Source: Pseudogracilibacillus sp.
GTDB lineage: Bacteria; Bacillota; Bacilli; Bacillales; Amphibacillaceae
Direction of reading: 5' to 3'
Length of the DNA stretch: 64,000 nucleotides
NCBI GenBank assembly: GCA_026169815.1
Contig: JAPFDT010000025.1
Coordinates: 1-64,000, forward strand
The notes beneath the pieces were generated by a model that made no database searches, was not told the DNA's origin, and was given only the letters and a program-made list of their open reading frames with translations. This document shows, one piece after another, positions 8,263 to 20,143 of the stretch (the stretch's first letter is position 1; every line of letters begins with the position of its first letter). The position numbers were made by a program, and so were the translations under genes.

Positions 8263-11200
8263 ATGTCATTTACGCATTTACAAGTACGTAGTGGATATAG
8301 CTTTTATAAAAGTACGATGACGGTTGATAAATTAGTGGAACGCGCACAGGAACTGAATTATTCAAGTTTAGCATTAACAGACGAAGGGGTGTTATATGGT
8401 GCTATTTCATTTTATCAAGCGTGTGAGAAGCGCCAGATTAAACCAATTATCGGACTTGTTGTTGATTATGTATTAGATCCAGAGACGCAAGAAACGCTTC
8501 CACTCATTTTATTAGCTAAAAACAATCTAGGATATGAACAATTAATTCAAATATCAACGAATATTCAATTTGAACGTGAATGGATACAGTTGTTAGCGGA
8601 ATCGAATTTAATCGGTATCGTATCAACAGAAAATCATTCTTTGAAATCATTGCTAATGCAAGAAGATTTTATTCAGTTTACAAAAAAAATAGAAAAGGTA
8701 GCTGATTCATTTCATGAAGATGACTTTTATGTCGGGGTGGAGCTGTATGAAGGCCTAGGAGTAAATAGTCAACTGCAACCATTAAAACAATTTGCGGACC
8801 AATCAACTCTACAATTCACTGCATTACATGATGCGCGTTATTTAGAAGCTAAAGATGCGATAAGTTATGACTGTTTGCAAGCCATAGAAGAAGGTAAAGA
8901 ATGGACGGAAAAATCACGAGCGAATATGTTGCAAAATCGTCATTTACGCTCGAAACGAGAAATGATGAACGCTTTTGCCGAATGGCCTGAACTATTAGAA
9001 GAAACCGAAGCAATAGCGGAAAGATGTAATGTATCGATATCATTTGACGAACAACGCCTACCTACATTTCCTGTTCCTACTAACGAAACAGCGGCTAGTT
9101 ATTTGAAACAGCAATGTATCGAACAAATTGCTACAAAGTACAATGAATCTGAACGAGATAAAGTGAATGAACGTTTAGAATATGAGTTACGAGTCATAAC
9201 GCAATTACATTTTAGTGATTACTTTTTAATTGTTGCTGATTTTGTCCAATATGCGAAACAAAATAATATTGCAGTTGGTCCAGGTCGTGGTTCAGCGGCA
9301 GGTTCTATTGTAGCTTATTTACTTGGTATTACGAATGTTGATCCATTAAAGCACCAATTGTTATTTGAGCGATTTTTAAACCCTGAACGAGTAACAATGC
9401 CGGATATTGATATTGATTTTTCCGATAATAGACGTGATGAAGTTATTGATTATGTCCAAGATAAGTACGGGGCAGAGTACGTTTCACAAATTGTTACATT
9501 CGGAACCTATGCTGCAAGATCAGTCTTAAATGAATTAATAAAAGTGATGAATATAGATGAAAATGATAAGCGTTATATGTATGAACATATCCCGTCACAA
9601 GGTGGTCATGAGCTGTTAACTTATATTAAAGCATCCGAAGATTTTCAAGCTTATATAAAACAAACGAAAACAATCCGCCAACTTTTTTCTATTGCGTTAA
9701 CGTTAGAAGGATTACCTCGACACATTTCAACACATGCTGCGGGAATTGTTGTAGGAGAAAAACCGTTAATCAATCACGTTCCGCTAACGAAAGGAAGTAA
9801 TCATACTCATTTAACACAGTATGCGATGAATGAATTGGAAGCAATTGGATTATTGAAAATTGATATATTAGGATTGCGTAATTTAACGTTAATTGAAAGA
9901 ATTGTCCAATCGATTTATCGATTAACTGGTGAAGCAATTGATATTGATGCTTTACCGGAAAATGATCCAACTGTATTCAAATTACTACAAGCAGGTAAAA
10001 CAAAGGGGATATTCCAACTTGAATCTGCTGGTATGAAAAATGTTTTACTTTCCTTACAACCGACTGAACTAGATGATATTATTGCACTTAATGCCTTATA
10101 CCGTCCTGGTCCAATGGATTATATTTCGACATATGTGCAACGAAAACACGGCAAAGAAGCTGTTTACTATATACATCCAGACCTAGAGCCGATATTGAAA
10201 CCGACATATGGTGTATTGATTTATCAGGAGCAAATTATGCAAATCACGCATGAATTTGCAGGCTTATCATTAGGAGAGGCGGATATTTTAAGAAGAGCTA
10301 TTAGTAAAAAAGATCACGCCTTAATTGATACGCAGAAACAATCGTTCATTGCGGGATGTAAACGTAACGGATATGAAGAAGATGTCGCCGAAGAGTTGTT
10401 TTCATGGATTGAAAAATTCGCTGATTATGGATTTAATAAAAGTCACTCCGTTGCATATAGTAAAATTGCTTACCAATTAGCTTATTTAAAAGCACATTAT
10501 CCGACATTTTTCTTTGCTCATTTATTAAGTACAGTGCGCAACGATCCGAATAAATTATATATGTACGTAAAAGAAGCAAGCTTTTTTAATATTAATATTT
10601 TACCTCCATCGATTAATCAAAGTCAGGCATATTATCAAGTGGAAGGAAATGATATTCGAATAGGTTTAATGGCGATAAAAGGAATCGGATATGATATGGT
10701 CCAAAAGATTTTAGAAGCAAGGAAAGAAAGGAAATTTACAGATCTCTTTGATTTTTGTGTACGAGTCCATGATATGAAGCGAAATGTATTAGAGACACTC
10801 GTCTTAGCTGGGACATTTGATGACACATATGCTAATCGAGCTAGTCTGTTAGCGTCGATTGACCAAGCACTCGAACGCGCAGTTTTATTTGGTGGGATGA
10901 GTAAACAGAGTTCGTTGTTTAAACATCTGTCATTGAAGCCCGAATATACAAAAATAGAAGATTTTACAACGATTGAAAAATTAAATGATGAAAAAGATTT
11001 ATTAAATATGTATGTTTCAAGTCATCCGATAAAACAATATCGTGCTAAACTTGCGATATCGGGTTATGAACCTTTAGAACAGTTGGAAAGTTATTCTGAT
11101 AATAAATTTATTAAAACAGTCGGCATAGTTCAATCTATAAAAACGACACGAACGAGACACGGAGATTTGATGGCATTTATAACAATAACGGATGAGACTG

Positions 11201-11595
11201 GAGAAATAGATGCAGTCGTTTTTCCAAAAGTATATGAAAAAGTGAGTAATTGGCTTAAAGAAGATAAAATGATTGATATTAGTGGGAAAATCAACGAAAG
11301 ACGTAATAAAAAGCAAATCGTCATTCAAAATATACAAACCATTAATATAGATGCATTGAAAGAAACAGGTGAATTATATATTCGCCTACAAACAAGCATA
11401 GATGGAGCGTCTGCTTTGAATTTTTTACAAAAGATTAGAGAGCAATATAAAGGAGACACATTAATTATTATTTATAACGAAAATGAAAAAAAATCGTATA
11501 AGTTAGAGAATAAATACTCTTTAAATGTGACAGAAGCGGTAATGGACCAACTAAAACAATTTTTCGGAAGCGAAAATGTTGTGTTAAAAAGTTAA
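8263..11595 (+). CDS. dnaE: DNA polymerase III alpha subunit DnaE
   Basis: 1110 aa, the second replicative C-family polymerase of Firmicutes, which extends RNA primers before handing over to PolC. Order: PHP domain (1-~210), palm with catalytic acidic motif MPDIDIDF (Asp381, 383, 385), fingers with LSLGEADILRRAISKK, helix-hairpin-helix region (~790) and OB fold (~930-1010). Length and C-terminal ENVVLKS agree with B. subtilis DnaE (1115 aa). In the PHP domain the usual second His of HLxVHS is Arg9, and LTDH reads LTDE, so metal-dependent activity there is probably lost. ATG preceded by AAGGTAGG. Confidence 0.97.
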   Translation: MSFTHLQVRSGYSFYKSTMTVDKLVERAQELNYSSLALTDEGVLYGAISFYQACEKRQIKPIIGLVVDYVLDPETQETLPLILLAKNNLGYEQLIQISTNIQFEREWIQLLAESNLIGIVSTENHSLKSLLMQEDFIQFTKKIEKVADSFHEDDFYVGVELYEGLGVNSQLQPLKQFADQSTLQFTALHDARYLEAKDAISYDCLQAIEEGKEWTEKSRANMLQNRHLRSKREMMNAFAEWPELLEETEAIAERCNVSISFDEQRLPTFPVPTNETAASYLKQQCIEQIATKYNESERDKVNERLEYELRVITQLHFSDYFLIVADFVQYAKQNNIAVGPGRGSAAGSIVAYLLGITNVDPLKHQLLFERFLNPERVTMPDIDIDFSDNRRDEVIDYVQDKYGAEYVSQIVTFGTYAARSVLNELIKVMNIDENDKRYMYEHIPSQGGHELLTYIKASEDFQAYIKQTKTIRQLFSIALTLEGLPRHISTHAAGIVVGEKPLINHVPLTKGSNHTHLTQYAMNELEAIGLLKIDILGLRNLTLIERIVQSIYRLTGEAIDIDALPENDPTVFKLLQAGKTKGIFQLESAGMKNVLLSLQPTELDDIIALNALYRPGPMDYISTYVQRKHGKEAVYYIHPDLEPILKPTYGVLIYQEQIMQITHEFAGLSLGEADILRRAISKKDHALIDTQKQSFIAGCKRNGYEEDVAEELFSWIEKFADYGFNKSHSVAYSKIAYQLAYLKAHYPTFFFAHLLSTVRNDPNKLYMYVKEASFFNINILPPSINQSQAYYQVEGNDIRIGLMAIKGIGYDMVQKILEARKERKFTDLFDFCVRVHDMKRNVLETLVLAGTFDDTYANRASLLASIDQALERAVLFGGMSKQSSLFKHLSLKPEYTKIEDFTTIEKLNDEKDLLNMYVSSHPIKQYRAKLAISGYEPLEQLESYSDNKFIKTVGIVQSIKTTRTRHGDLMAFITITDETGEIDAVVFPKVYEKVSNWLKEDKMIDISGKINERRNKKQIVIQNIQTINIDALKETGELYIRLQTSIDGASALNFLQKIREQYKGDTLIIIYNENEKKSYKLENKYSLNVTEAVMDQLKQFFGSENVVLKS

Positions 11596-11754
11596 AATAT
11601 ATATGATTAAATTCATATAAATTCAAAATAGACTTTCAATTTAAAAAACTTTTGATATAATATAAACAATCTAAATCATAAAGTGTCGTATTTAATGATT
11701 GAATTATAGATTAAAACGGCTTAGTGGTAGAAAAGAAGGGGCGGAAATAAACAA

Positions 11755-13005
11755 ATGACAAAGTTACGAGATGAAGCACTACATATGCATAAAGTAAATG
11801 GTGGGAAATTAGCTATTAATTCAAAAGTTGCGGTAAAAAACGCAAACGATTTAAGTTTAGCTTATTCCCCAGGGGTGGCTGAGCCGTGTAAAGAAATTCA
11901 TGCAAATCCTGAGAAAGTGTATGACTATACGATGAAAGGCAATATGGTCGCAGTAGTTAGTGACGGAACTGCGGTTCTTGGTTTAGGTGACATCGGTGCT
12001 GAAGCATCTTTACCAGTTATGGAAGGTAAAGCAGTATTATTTAAAGCATTTGCTGGAGTCGATGCTTTCCCGATTTGTTTAGATACAACGGAAATTGATG
12101 AAATCGTTAATACAGTAAAATTATTAGAACCAACATTTGGGGGAGTTAACTTAGAAGATATTGCTGCTCCGAATTGTTTTATAATTGAAGAACGTCTAAA
12201 GAAAGAGACACGCATTCCGATATTCCATGATGATCAGCATGGAACTGCGATTGTTACAGTGGCAGGACTTATGAATGCATTAAAATTAGTTGGCAAATCA
12301 TTTAAAGAAATTAAAGTTGTCGCTAATGGTGCTGGAGCTGCTGGTATTGCGATTATTAGGTTGTTAGAGAATTTCGGGGTTGGTGAAATCATTATGTGTG
12401 ACTCACAAGGTGCTATTTATGACGGCAGACCACGCCGAATGAACGAAGTGAAAGACATGGTAGCTAAACGTACAAACCCTAAAAGGTTAAAAGGAAATCT
12501 TGATGAAGTAATTGAAGGAGCCGATGTATTTATTGGTGTTTCTGTTGCTGATGCATTAACAGAAGATATGGTGAAGAAAATGAATACTGATCCAATTATT
12601 TTTGCAATGGCTAACCCTGATCCAGAAATTTTGCCAGTGGTTGCGAAAAGTGCAGGAGCAAAAATTATTGGAACAGGACGTTCTGATTATCCGAATCAAG
12701 TGAACAACGTATTAGCTTTTCCAGGCATCTTTAGAGGAGCATTAGATGTAAGGGCTACACGAATTAATGAACGAATGAAAATGGCAGCAGTAGAAGCAAT
12801 TGCAGAATTAATTACAGAAGAAGAATTACATGCAGATTATGTTATCCCAGGGCCATTTGATCCAAGAGTAGCTCCTGCTGTCGCAAAAAGTGTAGCAAAA
12901 GCTGCGATGGACTCTGGAGTAGCAAGAATTGAAGTAGATCCAGAAAAAGTAGCTGAAAAAACTCGAGAATTAAATCAATTAGAAGACACAATTATCGTAG
13001 AATAA
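11755..13005 (+). CDS. ytsJ: NAD(P)-dependent malic enzyme
   Basis: 416 aa, converts malate to pyruvate + CO2. The bacterial malic enzyme signatures are present: SDGTAVLGLGDIGA (~residues 67-80), IFHDDQHGTAIV (~157-168), and a Rossmann motif NGAGAAGIAIIRLL near 195. The size and position between dnaE and accD match B. subtilis YtsJ (NADP-dependent) rather than the larger MaeA/MalS forms. ATG after AAGAAGGGGCGG. TATAAT at 11656-11661 may be its -10. Confidence 0.93.
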   Translation: MTKLRDEALHMHKVNGGKLAINSKVAVKNANDLSLAYSPGVAEPCKEIHANPEKVYDYTMKGNMVAVVSDGTAVLGLGDIGAEASLPVMEGKAVLFKAFAGVDAFPICLDTTEIDEIVNTVKLLEPTFGGVNLEDIAAPNCFIIEERLKKETRIPIFHDDQHGTAIVTVAGLMNALKLVGKSFKEIKVVANGAGAAGIAIIRLLENFGVGEIIMCDSQGAIYDGRPRRMNEVKDMVAKRTNPKRLKGNLDEVIEGADVFIGVSVADALTEDMVKKMNTDPIIFAMANPDPEILPVVAKSAGAKIIGTGRSDYPNQVNNVLAFPGIFRGALDVRATRINERMKMAAVEAIAELITEEELHADYVIPGPFDPRVAPAVAKSVAKAAMDSGVARIEVDPEKVAEKTRELNQLEDTIIVE

Positions 13006-13229
13006 ATCTTATAACGTCTATATTGTAGGAAGAAAAATAAAATAATAACATATTTAACGAATAAATTTGGTATTATTAGTAGAAATGATGTCTATATTAC
13101 AGTATAGTAAACTTTGAGGTTATAATGTAACGTTATGGATGACAATTATATGTACTTATACTTATCTTATAAAATAAATCATGTTGCATTATATGCTCCG
13201 AATCGTATTTTTTAAAGGGAGGGGTATAT

Positions 13230-14153
13230 TTGCTGAAAAAGATTTTTGGTAGGAATCAAAATAATGTAACGATTCCTGATAAAGAAGCAAAAAAAGATGT
13301 TCCACACGGTTTGATGACGAAATGTCCAAACTGTCAACATATATATTATCGTAAGGAAATAGAGAAGAATTTACTCGTTTGCCCTAACTGTGAGCATCAT
13401 CACCAAATGCATGCTTGGGCAAGAATATGGAGTTTATTTGATGAGGATACTTTTGTAGAATGGGATAAACAACTGTTATCTACAAATCCATTACATTTTC
13501 CAGCTTATCTAGAGAAGATTGAAAATGATCAGAAACGAACTGGCTTAAACGAAGCAGTTGTAACTGGAAAAGGATTAATTGACGGTAATCCTACAGCTTT
13601 TGCTGTGATGGATGCTAGTTTTAGAATGGGAAGTATGGGTTCAGTTGTTGGTGAGAAGATTACTCGAGCAATTGAACAAGCACGAAAAGAAGCTATGCCA
13701 TTTATTATATTCACCGCTTCAGGTGGAGCGCGTATGCAAGAAGGTGTACTAAGTTTAATGCAAATGTCAAAAACATCCATTGCTATTGAACGTTTTTCAT
13801 CTGCTGGAGGTTTAATGATTTCTGTGATGACGTATCCAACTACAGGTGGAGTAACGGCTAGTTTTGCTTCATTAGGCGATTATAATTTTGCTGAACCACA
13901 CGCATTAATTGGTTTTGCAGGAAGACGTATTATTGAACAAACGACCCGTGAAAAATTACCAGATGACTTCCAAACGGCAGAGTTTTTATTAAAGCATGGA
14001 CAGATTGATCAAATTATTCACCGACACAAAATGAAAGATACGCTATCAACTGTATTAAAAATGCATAACTATAATCAAGTAGCTGATGAACAAGCAGCAT
14101 CTTCTCATTCAGATACAGCATTTGTGTCGATTGAAGGAGGACAATCTGTATGA
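13230..14153 (+). CDS. accD: acetyl-CoA carboxylase carboxyltransferase subunit beta
   Basis: 307 aa. An N-terminal zinc ribbon (Cys32, Cys35, Cys51, Cys54) precedes the crotonase-like carboxyltransferase domain with [12 protein letters not shown] and the acyl-CoA-binding [14 protein letters not shown]. Makes malonyl-CoA together with AccA. TTG start with a strong GGGAGGGG site. The stop overlaps the accA start (ATGA), so the two subunits are translationally coupled. The 224-nt gap upstream probably carries its promoter; I saw no clear FapR-like operator. Confidence 0.96.
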   Translation: MLKKIFGRNQNNVTIPDKEAKKDVPHGLMTKCPNCQHIYYRKEIEKNLLVCPNCEHHHQMHAWARIWSLFDEDTFVEWDKQLLSTNPLHFPAYLEKIENDQKRTGLNEAVVTGKGLIDGNPTAFAVMDASFRMGSMGSVVGEKITRAIEQARKEAMPFIIFTASGGARMQEGVLSLMQMSKTSIAIERFSSAGGLMISVMTYPTTGGVTASFASLGDYNFAEPHALIGFAGRRIIEQTTREKLPDDFQTAEFLLKHGQIDQIIHRHKMKDTLSTVLKMHNYNQVADEQAASSHSDTAFVSIEGGQSV

Positions 14154-15109
14154 ATCAAGTGTTAGAATTTGAAAAGCCCGTAGTGAACTTAAAGGCTAAA
14201 ATTGAAGATTTAAAAAATCTTTCGCAAAGTAGTGAAATAGATTTAACAAATGAAATTACGACATTAGAAGAAAAGCTCGCTAAATTAGAACACGATATTT
14301 ATTCAAATTTAACACCGTGGAACCGAGTTCAAGTAGCAAGACACCAAATGCGTCCAACGACATTAGATTATATTGGTGAATTGTTTACTGATTTTCTTGA
14401 ATTCCATGGTGATCGATATTATGGTGATGATGAAGCAATTGTTGCAGGTATTGGTTTCTTTCAAGGACAACCAGTAACAGTAGTTGGTCATCAACGCGGA
14501 AAGAATACGAAAGAAAATATTCGCCGTAACTTTGGTATGCCACATCCAGAAGGGTATCGAAAAGCAATCCGCCATATGCAACAAGCAGAAAAATTTAATC
14601 GTCCAATTATTACGTTTATCGATACAAAAGGTGCTGAACCAGGTAGAGAAGCTGAAGAACGTGGTCAAAGTGAAGCGATTGCTTATAATTTAAAAGCAAT
14701 GGCAGGACTTAAAGTACCGATTATTTGTATCGTAATTGGTGAAGGTGGAAGTGGTGGAGCATTAGCTTTAGGTGTAGGAAATCATATCCATATGCTTGAA
14801 AATTCTACTTACTCAGTTATTTCACCTGAAGGGGCAGCTGCACTATTATGGAAAGATGCTTCGCAAGCAAAACGAGCTGCTGAATCAATGCGAATAACGG
14901 CACCAGATTTAAAAGCATTTAACATTATCGATGAAGTTATTTCTGAACCAATAGGTGGAGCGCATCGTGGTGTTACTGAACAAGCTGAAAAAATTGCACC
15001 AGTCATTCAACAATCTTTAGCAACTTTATCACCAATGTCTGAAGAACAATTATTAGATCATCGATGGGAAAAATATAAGAAAATCGGTGAGTTTTCGGAA
15101 GCTGAATAA
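14150..15109 (+). CDS. accA: acetyl-CoA carboxylase carboxyltransferase subunit alpha
   Basis: 319 aa. N-terminal coiled region, then the carboxyltransferase domain with [15 protein letters not shown] and [19 protein letters not shown] overlaps the accD stop by 4 nt. Standard length. Followed by a hairpin with a weak T-tail and then pfkA, so read-through into glycolysis genes is possible. Confidence 0.97.
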   Translation: MNQVLEFEKPVVNLKAKIEDLKNLSQSSEIDLTNEITTLEEKLAKLEHDIYSNLTPWNRVQVARHQMRPTTLDYIGELFTDFLEFHGDRYYGDDEAIVAGIGFFQGQPVTVVGHQRGKNTKENIRRNFGMPHPEGYRKAIRHMQQAEKFNRPIITFIDTKGAEPGREAEERGQSEAIAYNLKAMAGLKVPIICIVIGEGGSGGALALGVGNHIHMLENSTYSVISPEGAAALLWKDASQAKRAAESMRITAPDLKAFNIIDEVISEPIGGAHRGVTEQAEKIAPVIQQSLATLSPMSEEQLLDHRWEKYKKIGEFSEAE

Positions 15110-15121
15110 ATTAAACTATTT

Positions 15122-15156
15122 GAGGTTGACTTTAAAGTCAACCTCTTCGTTATTTC
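15122..15156 (+). terminator. hairpin after accA
   Basis: A perfect 12-bp palindrome, GAGGTTGACTTT with its complement (15122-15145), followed by a weak T-rich stretch. Probably a partial terminator. Confidence 0.65.
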
Positions 15157-15195
15157 ATGCAATAGTATGTTACGTTGTGCAAATAATGTATGCTA

Positions 15196-15225
15196 TTGAT
15201 TGATAATAATGAATTAACATACAAT
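15196..15225 (+). promoter_or_regulatory. candidate sigma-A promoter of pfkA-pyk
   Basis: TTGATT (15196-15201), an 18-nt spacer and TACAAT (15220-15225), about 85 nt before pfkA. Confidence 0.5.
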
Positions 15226-15298
15226 AGTTAAAAGGGTTCCTTTTAGTACAGGACATACTAATAGATATAGTTCAATAAGAAGCATGGTATATAGTTAA

Positions 15299-16270
<972 letters not shown>

Positions 16271-16369
16271 TTTGTATGTTAAGCAAATTTCGTTTGTATT
16301 GTTTTTAGCAAAGGATTTAATATTCGTTAAATAAAATAGATATAAATACAAAGGATAAGGTGATCAGAG

Positions 16370-18130
16370 TTGAGAAGAACTAAAATTGTTTGTACGATTG
16401 GTCCGGCATCAGAGGATTTAGAAACATTAAAAAAGATTATTAAAAATGGTATGGATGTTGCACGACTAAATTTCTCGCACGGTAATTATGATGAACATCG
16501 TGAACGAATTAAAAACATTCGCCAAGTAGCAAAAGAAATGGGTAAAGTCGTCTCTATTTTATTAGATACACAGGGTCCTGAAATTCGTACGACTACTTTT
16601 AAAGATGGTAAAGCAACATTAGACCGTCATGATATTGTGTACATAACAATGAAAGATGTAGAAGGAACTAAAGAACGCTTTTCTGTAACGTATAAAGGAT
16701 TAATAGATGATGTAGAAATTGGTACATTAATATCTCTTGACGATGGTTTAATTCAATTAGAAGTATTAGGAATCGACCATGAAAATGAAGAAATAAAAAC
16801 AAAAGTAGTTAATAGTGGTGTCATTAAAGATAAAAAGGGCGTTAACGTTCCTAACGTATTGGTAAATTTACCTTCTCTAACAGATAAAGACGTAAGAGAT
16901 ATTAAGTTTGGAATTGAAGAAGAGGTTGATTTTATTGCAGCTTCTTTTGTTCGTGAAGCAAATGATGTCTTAATGATTAAACGAATTTTAGAAGAAAATA
17001 ATGCTGGACATATTCAAATCATTTCTAAAATCGAAAACCGTAGTGGAGTAGATAATTTCGATAAAATATTAGAAGCAAGTTATGGTATTATGGTTGCAAG
17101 AGGTGACTTAGGAGTTGAAATTCCATCATCCGAAGTTCCACTCGTGCAAAAAGATTTAATTCATCGTTGTAATATCGCAGGAAAGCCTGTTATAACTGCA
17201 ACACAAATGTTAGACTCCATGCAGTGGGAGCCTCGTCCAACTCGTGCTGAAGCTTCAGACGTAGCGAACGCTATATTAGATGGAACAGATGCAATTATGC
17301 TCTCAGGTGAAACGGCAGCTGGAGATTTCCCAGTTGAATCTGTTTCTACAATGAATATGATTGCTTTACAAATTGAGACAGCTTTAGATCATGAACAATT
17401 ATTGAAAAATCGTTCAAGATCGATTTCTATGACAATTACAGATGGTATTAGTCAATCTGTAACACATACAGCACAAAATTTAGGAGTAAGTGCGATTATT
17501 ACGCCAACACAAAGTGGTCATTCTGCTCGTATGGTCGCGAAATACCGTCCGAAAGCACCGATTATTGCCGTTACCTTTTCTGAAACGGTTTGTCGTAGAT
17601 TAACACTAGTTTGGGGAGTATATCCAGTTCATAGTGCACAAGCTTATACGACAGATGAACTACTAGAAGTATCGGTAAATAAAGCGTTAGAAACAAAAGT
17701 TATCTCTCAGGGAAGTAAAGTCATTATTACAGCAGGTGTACCAGTTGGAGTAAGTGGTACAACAAACATGATGAAAGTGCATGTTATTGGCAATGTTTTA
17801 GCGACAGGTACAGGTATTGGTCGTAATTACATTTATGGTGATGCCGTAGTAACGAATGACGCTGAACATGCGAATAGACGAGTGAAAAAAGGTGATATCT
17901 TAGTTACGTATTCAACAGACAAAGATATGATGCCTGCTATGGAAAAGGCTGGAGGAATTGTTACAGAAGAAGGCGGGTTAACATCACACGCAGCTGTAGT
18001 TGGCTTAAGCTTAGGAATCCCAGTTATTGTCGGTGTACAAAATGCAAATAAAGTAATTAAAGATGGTGAAGATATAACGATTGATGCAGGTACTGGTGAC
18101 ATTCATCAAGGCCATGCAAGCGTCCTGTAA
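16370..18130 (+). CDS. pyk: pyruvate kinase with C-terminal swivelling domain
   Basis: 586 aa; TTG start after AAGGTG. A standard pyruvate kinase core (barrel with [13 protein letters not shown] and [12 protein letters not shown], then the allosteric C domain to ~residue 473) is followed by the extra domain of Bacillus/Geobacillus enzymes. That domain resembles the PEP-utilizing mobile domain and keeps the TSHAA motif with His540. The extra domain is common in this lineage; its function is not established from sequence. Confidence 0.97.
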   Translation: MRRTKIVCTIGPASEDLETLKKIIKNGMDVARLNFSHGNYDEHRERIKNIRQVAKEMGKVVSILLDTQGPEIRTTTFKDGKATLDRHDIVYITMKDVEGTKERFSVTYKGLIDDVEIGTLISLDDGLIQLEVLGIDHENEEIKTKVVNSGVIKDKKGVNVPNVLVNLPSLTDKDVRDIKFGIEEEVDFIAASFVREANDVLMIKRILEENNAGHIQIISKIENRSGVDNFDKILEASYGIMVARGDLGVEIPSSEVPLVQKDLIHRCNIAGKPVITATQMLDSMQWEPRPTRAEASDVANAILDGTDAIMLSGETAAGDFPVESVSTMNMIALQIETALDHEQLLKNRSRSISMTITDGISQSVTHTAQNLGVSAIITPTQSGHSARMVAKYRPKAPIIAVTFSETVCRRLTLVWGVYPVHSAQAYTTDELLEVSVNKALETKVISQGSKVIITAGVPVGVSGTTNMMKVHVIGNVLATGTGIGRNYIYGDAVVTNDAEHANRRVKKGDILVTYSTDKDMMPAMEKAGGIVTEEGGLTSHAAVVGLSLGIPVIVGVQNANKVIKDGEDITIDAGTGDIHQGHASVL

Positions 18131-18288
18131 TATATTTTAATTAAGACCTAATTAACTGGATACGACTTTGTGCTCTTTTTGGAAATTACGTTTAACATAC
18201 TTTATCTTTTATTAGCAACAATGTACACTAGAATTTACGATGTATGTTTATAAGATGCAGTCGTTCCAATTAAGAAAGGTTGAGATTG

Positions 18289-18678
18289 ATGATTTGGCTT
18301 ATTTTAACATTCGTATTAATTCCTGCCATTGAGATTGGTATTTTTATATGGACTGGAAGTCGTATAGGAGCTTTACCAGTTGTATTAATTATTGTATTAA
18401 CAGGTATTGTTGGAATTGCCTTAGTAAAACAACAAGGAATCGAAACGTGGAGGAAAGTGCAAGAGTCAATGGCACGTTCTGAGCCACCTGGTGAACATAT
18501 TTTAAATGGAATATGTGTTTTAATTGGTGGAGTGTTCCTATTAGCGCCAGGATTTTTTACCGATTTCTTAGGCTTTTTGCTTGTTCTTCCTTGGACAAGA
18601 AAACCATTTAAATATTTTATGTATAAACAAATGAGAAACAAATTAAAGAAAGGTACTGTAGTGTACCGAAAATGGTAA
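18289..18678 (+). CDS. fxsA: FxsA/YtzA family membrane protein
   Basis: 129 aa from the ATG at 18289 (MIWLILTFVLIPAIEIGIFI). It has the FxsA family hydrophobic segments (about 3-20, 28-46, 75-98) and a basic tail; E. coli FxsA relieves phage exclusion, but the Bacillus role is unknown. TTG codons at 18280 and 18286 are in frame, but the AAAGG site at 18275-18279 fits only the ATG. Located between pyk and ytvI as in B. subtilis. Confidence 0.85.
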   Translation: MIWLILTFVLIPAIEIGIFIWTGSRIGALPVVLIIVLTGIVGIALVKQQGIETWRKVQESMARSEPPGEHILNGICVLIGGVFLLAPGFFTDFLGFLLVLPWTRKPFKYFMYKQMRNKLKKGTVVYRKW

Positions 18679-18681
18679 TGA

Positions 18682-18738
18682 AAACCCTAACTTAATTGAT
18701 TGTAAATCATATAATCAATTGAATTAGGGTTATTTTTT
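18682..18738. terminator. bidirectional terminator between fxsA and ytvI
   Basis: A long imperfect stem (18682-18701 with 18713-18732) with A/T tracts at both ends, between convergent genes. Confidence 0.8.
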
Positions 18739-19842
18739 ATCTGAAATAAATTCCCACATTAACGTAAATATATTCGCGTGATACATAGCACTTAAAATAA
18801 TTAATAAAATTGGTGTGAAAATAATTCCACTTAATCCAAAGTATTGAATACTAGCGAATAAAATAATTAACGCAATAAGGGGGTGGATATGTAAATGTGT
18901 AGCAATCATTTTAGGTTCGATAAATTGTCTTACAATAATAATCAGCATATATAAACTAATTAATTGAATAGCAAAAGGATAATCACCATTTAAAAAGGAA
19001 AATAAAAGCCACGGAACGAAAATAATGCCAATTCCAATATAAGGAATAAAGTCAACTAAGAATATTAATAATGTTATGACGAATAAGTGATCAATACCAA
19101 TGATGAGAAAAGCAATGAGAACAATACAACTAGTTAAACAAGCTAAAAAAAATTGCGCTTTAATTAAACCAAATGTTGATTTTTTTAAATGAAAAAATAT
19201 TTCACTAGCCTTTTTACGAGTTTTAAGAGGAATGAATTGTTGCCAAATTTGTTGCATGTTAGTGAAATCTTTTGTCATGATTAAAATACTAAGTGAAATA
19301 AAAATAATAACTAAACTTGCTTGGGAAATACTCGTAATTAATGTTGAAGTAGATAACAAAATGTTCGTTATAATGTCGTTGCTTGATTCATACAATTTAT
19401 CAGTTATATATGGAATTGTTTTCTCGATTTCAACATGCTTTGTATCTGGAAGAAAAAACAGTTTAGTTTGTACTTGATCATAAATTGGGATGAGGGTAGA
19501 TTGTCCAAAACCAAGAAATAATTCGTTGATTTTTTGAAAATTTTCAGGTAAGTGTGCTGTAATTTGCGATAACTCTATGATAATTTGATGCGAAAATAAA
19601 TAAGTAAATAAACCTATTAAACTAATGATGGAAAGAATCGTAAGATAACTAGCTATACTACGAGTTAATCGATATTTGTTTTCTATATAAGAGACGATTG
19701 GATGGAGCATGACACTAATAATAAAGGCGATGATAAATGGATAAACATATGGAAATAAAAAATGATAAAGAAAAATAGTTATGATAAAAAAAACGATTAA
19801 TCCACCAATTTTTAAGAAAGGCTGGATATTTAATTGTTGCAT
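18730..19842 (-). CDS. ytvI: AI-2E transporter-family sporulation membrane protein YtvI
   Basis: 370 aa polytopic protein of the UPF0118/AI-2E exporter family, with two helices at the N-terminus (about 10-50), a mid extracytoplasmic coiled part (~95-150), and 5-6 helices in the C-terminal half containing DFIPYIGIGI and HIHPLIALII. B. subtilis YtvI occupies the same position next to citZ and is counted with sporulation genes. ATG at 19842 after GAAGGTC. The substrate is unknown. Confidence 0.88.
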   Translation of the reverse strand: MQQLNIQPFLKIGGLIVFFIITIFLYHFLFPYVYPFIIAFIISVMLHPIVSYIENKYRLTRSIASYLTILSIISLIGLFTYLFSHQIIIELSQITAHLPENFQKINELFLGFGQSTLIPIYDQVQTKLFFLPDTKHVEIEKTIPYITDKLYESSNDIITNILLSTSTLITSISQASLVIIFISLSILIMTKDFTNMQQIWQQFIPLKTRKKASEIFFHLKKSTFGLIKAQFFLACLTSCIVLIAFLIIGIDHLFVITLLIFLVDFIPYIGIGIIFVPWLLFSFLNGDYPFAIQLISLYMLIIIVRQFIEPKMIATHLHIHPLIALIILFASIQYFGLSGIIFTPILLIILSAMYHANIFTLMWEFISDKK

Positions 19843-20033
19843 AAATAGACCTTCTTCACTTAAAAATCCTCCTAAAAAACGATAATATGTAACTATATTT
19901 CACTATATGTTCAACAGTTATTTTTTAGACATAAATAGCATAATTAAATGGTTTATCAGTAGAAAAATAGAATTAATTGAATTATTTTTTGGTTGCGAAT
20001 ACGTTATATCTAGTAAAATGTAATGGGTTTCAA

Positions 20034-20062
20034 TTCACTTTATGATATATTTCCTCTATAAT
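20034..20062 (+). promoter_or_regulatory. candidate sigma-A promoter of citZ
   Basis: TTCACT, a 17-nt spacer and a perfect TATAAT (20057-20062), about 80 nt before the citZ start. In the rest of the 301-nt ytvI-citZ gap I found no convincing CcpC (ATAA-N7-TTAT) or cre site. Confidence 0.55.
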
Positions 20063-20143
20063 ACAAGATACAGATAAATAGGTTTTATAAACATCCATTT
20101 AATTTTTATGAGTATTTTTAATTCAGAAAAGGAGAGATTTACA

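Noticed and set aside
19920-19965. CcpC box upstream of citZ
   Set aside because: The best ATAA...TTAT pair is spaced by 9 instead of 7 nt, and the region is too AT-rich for this to mean much.
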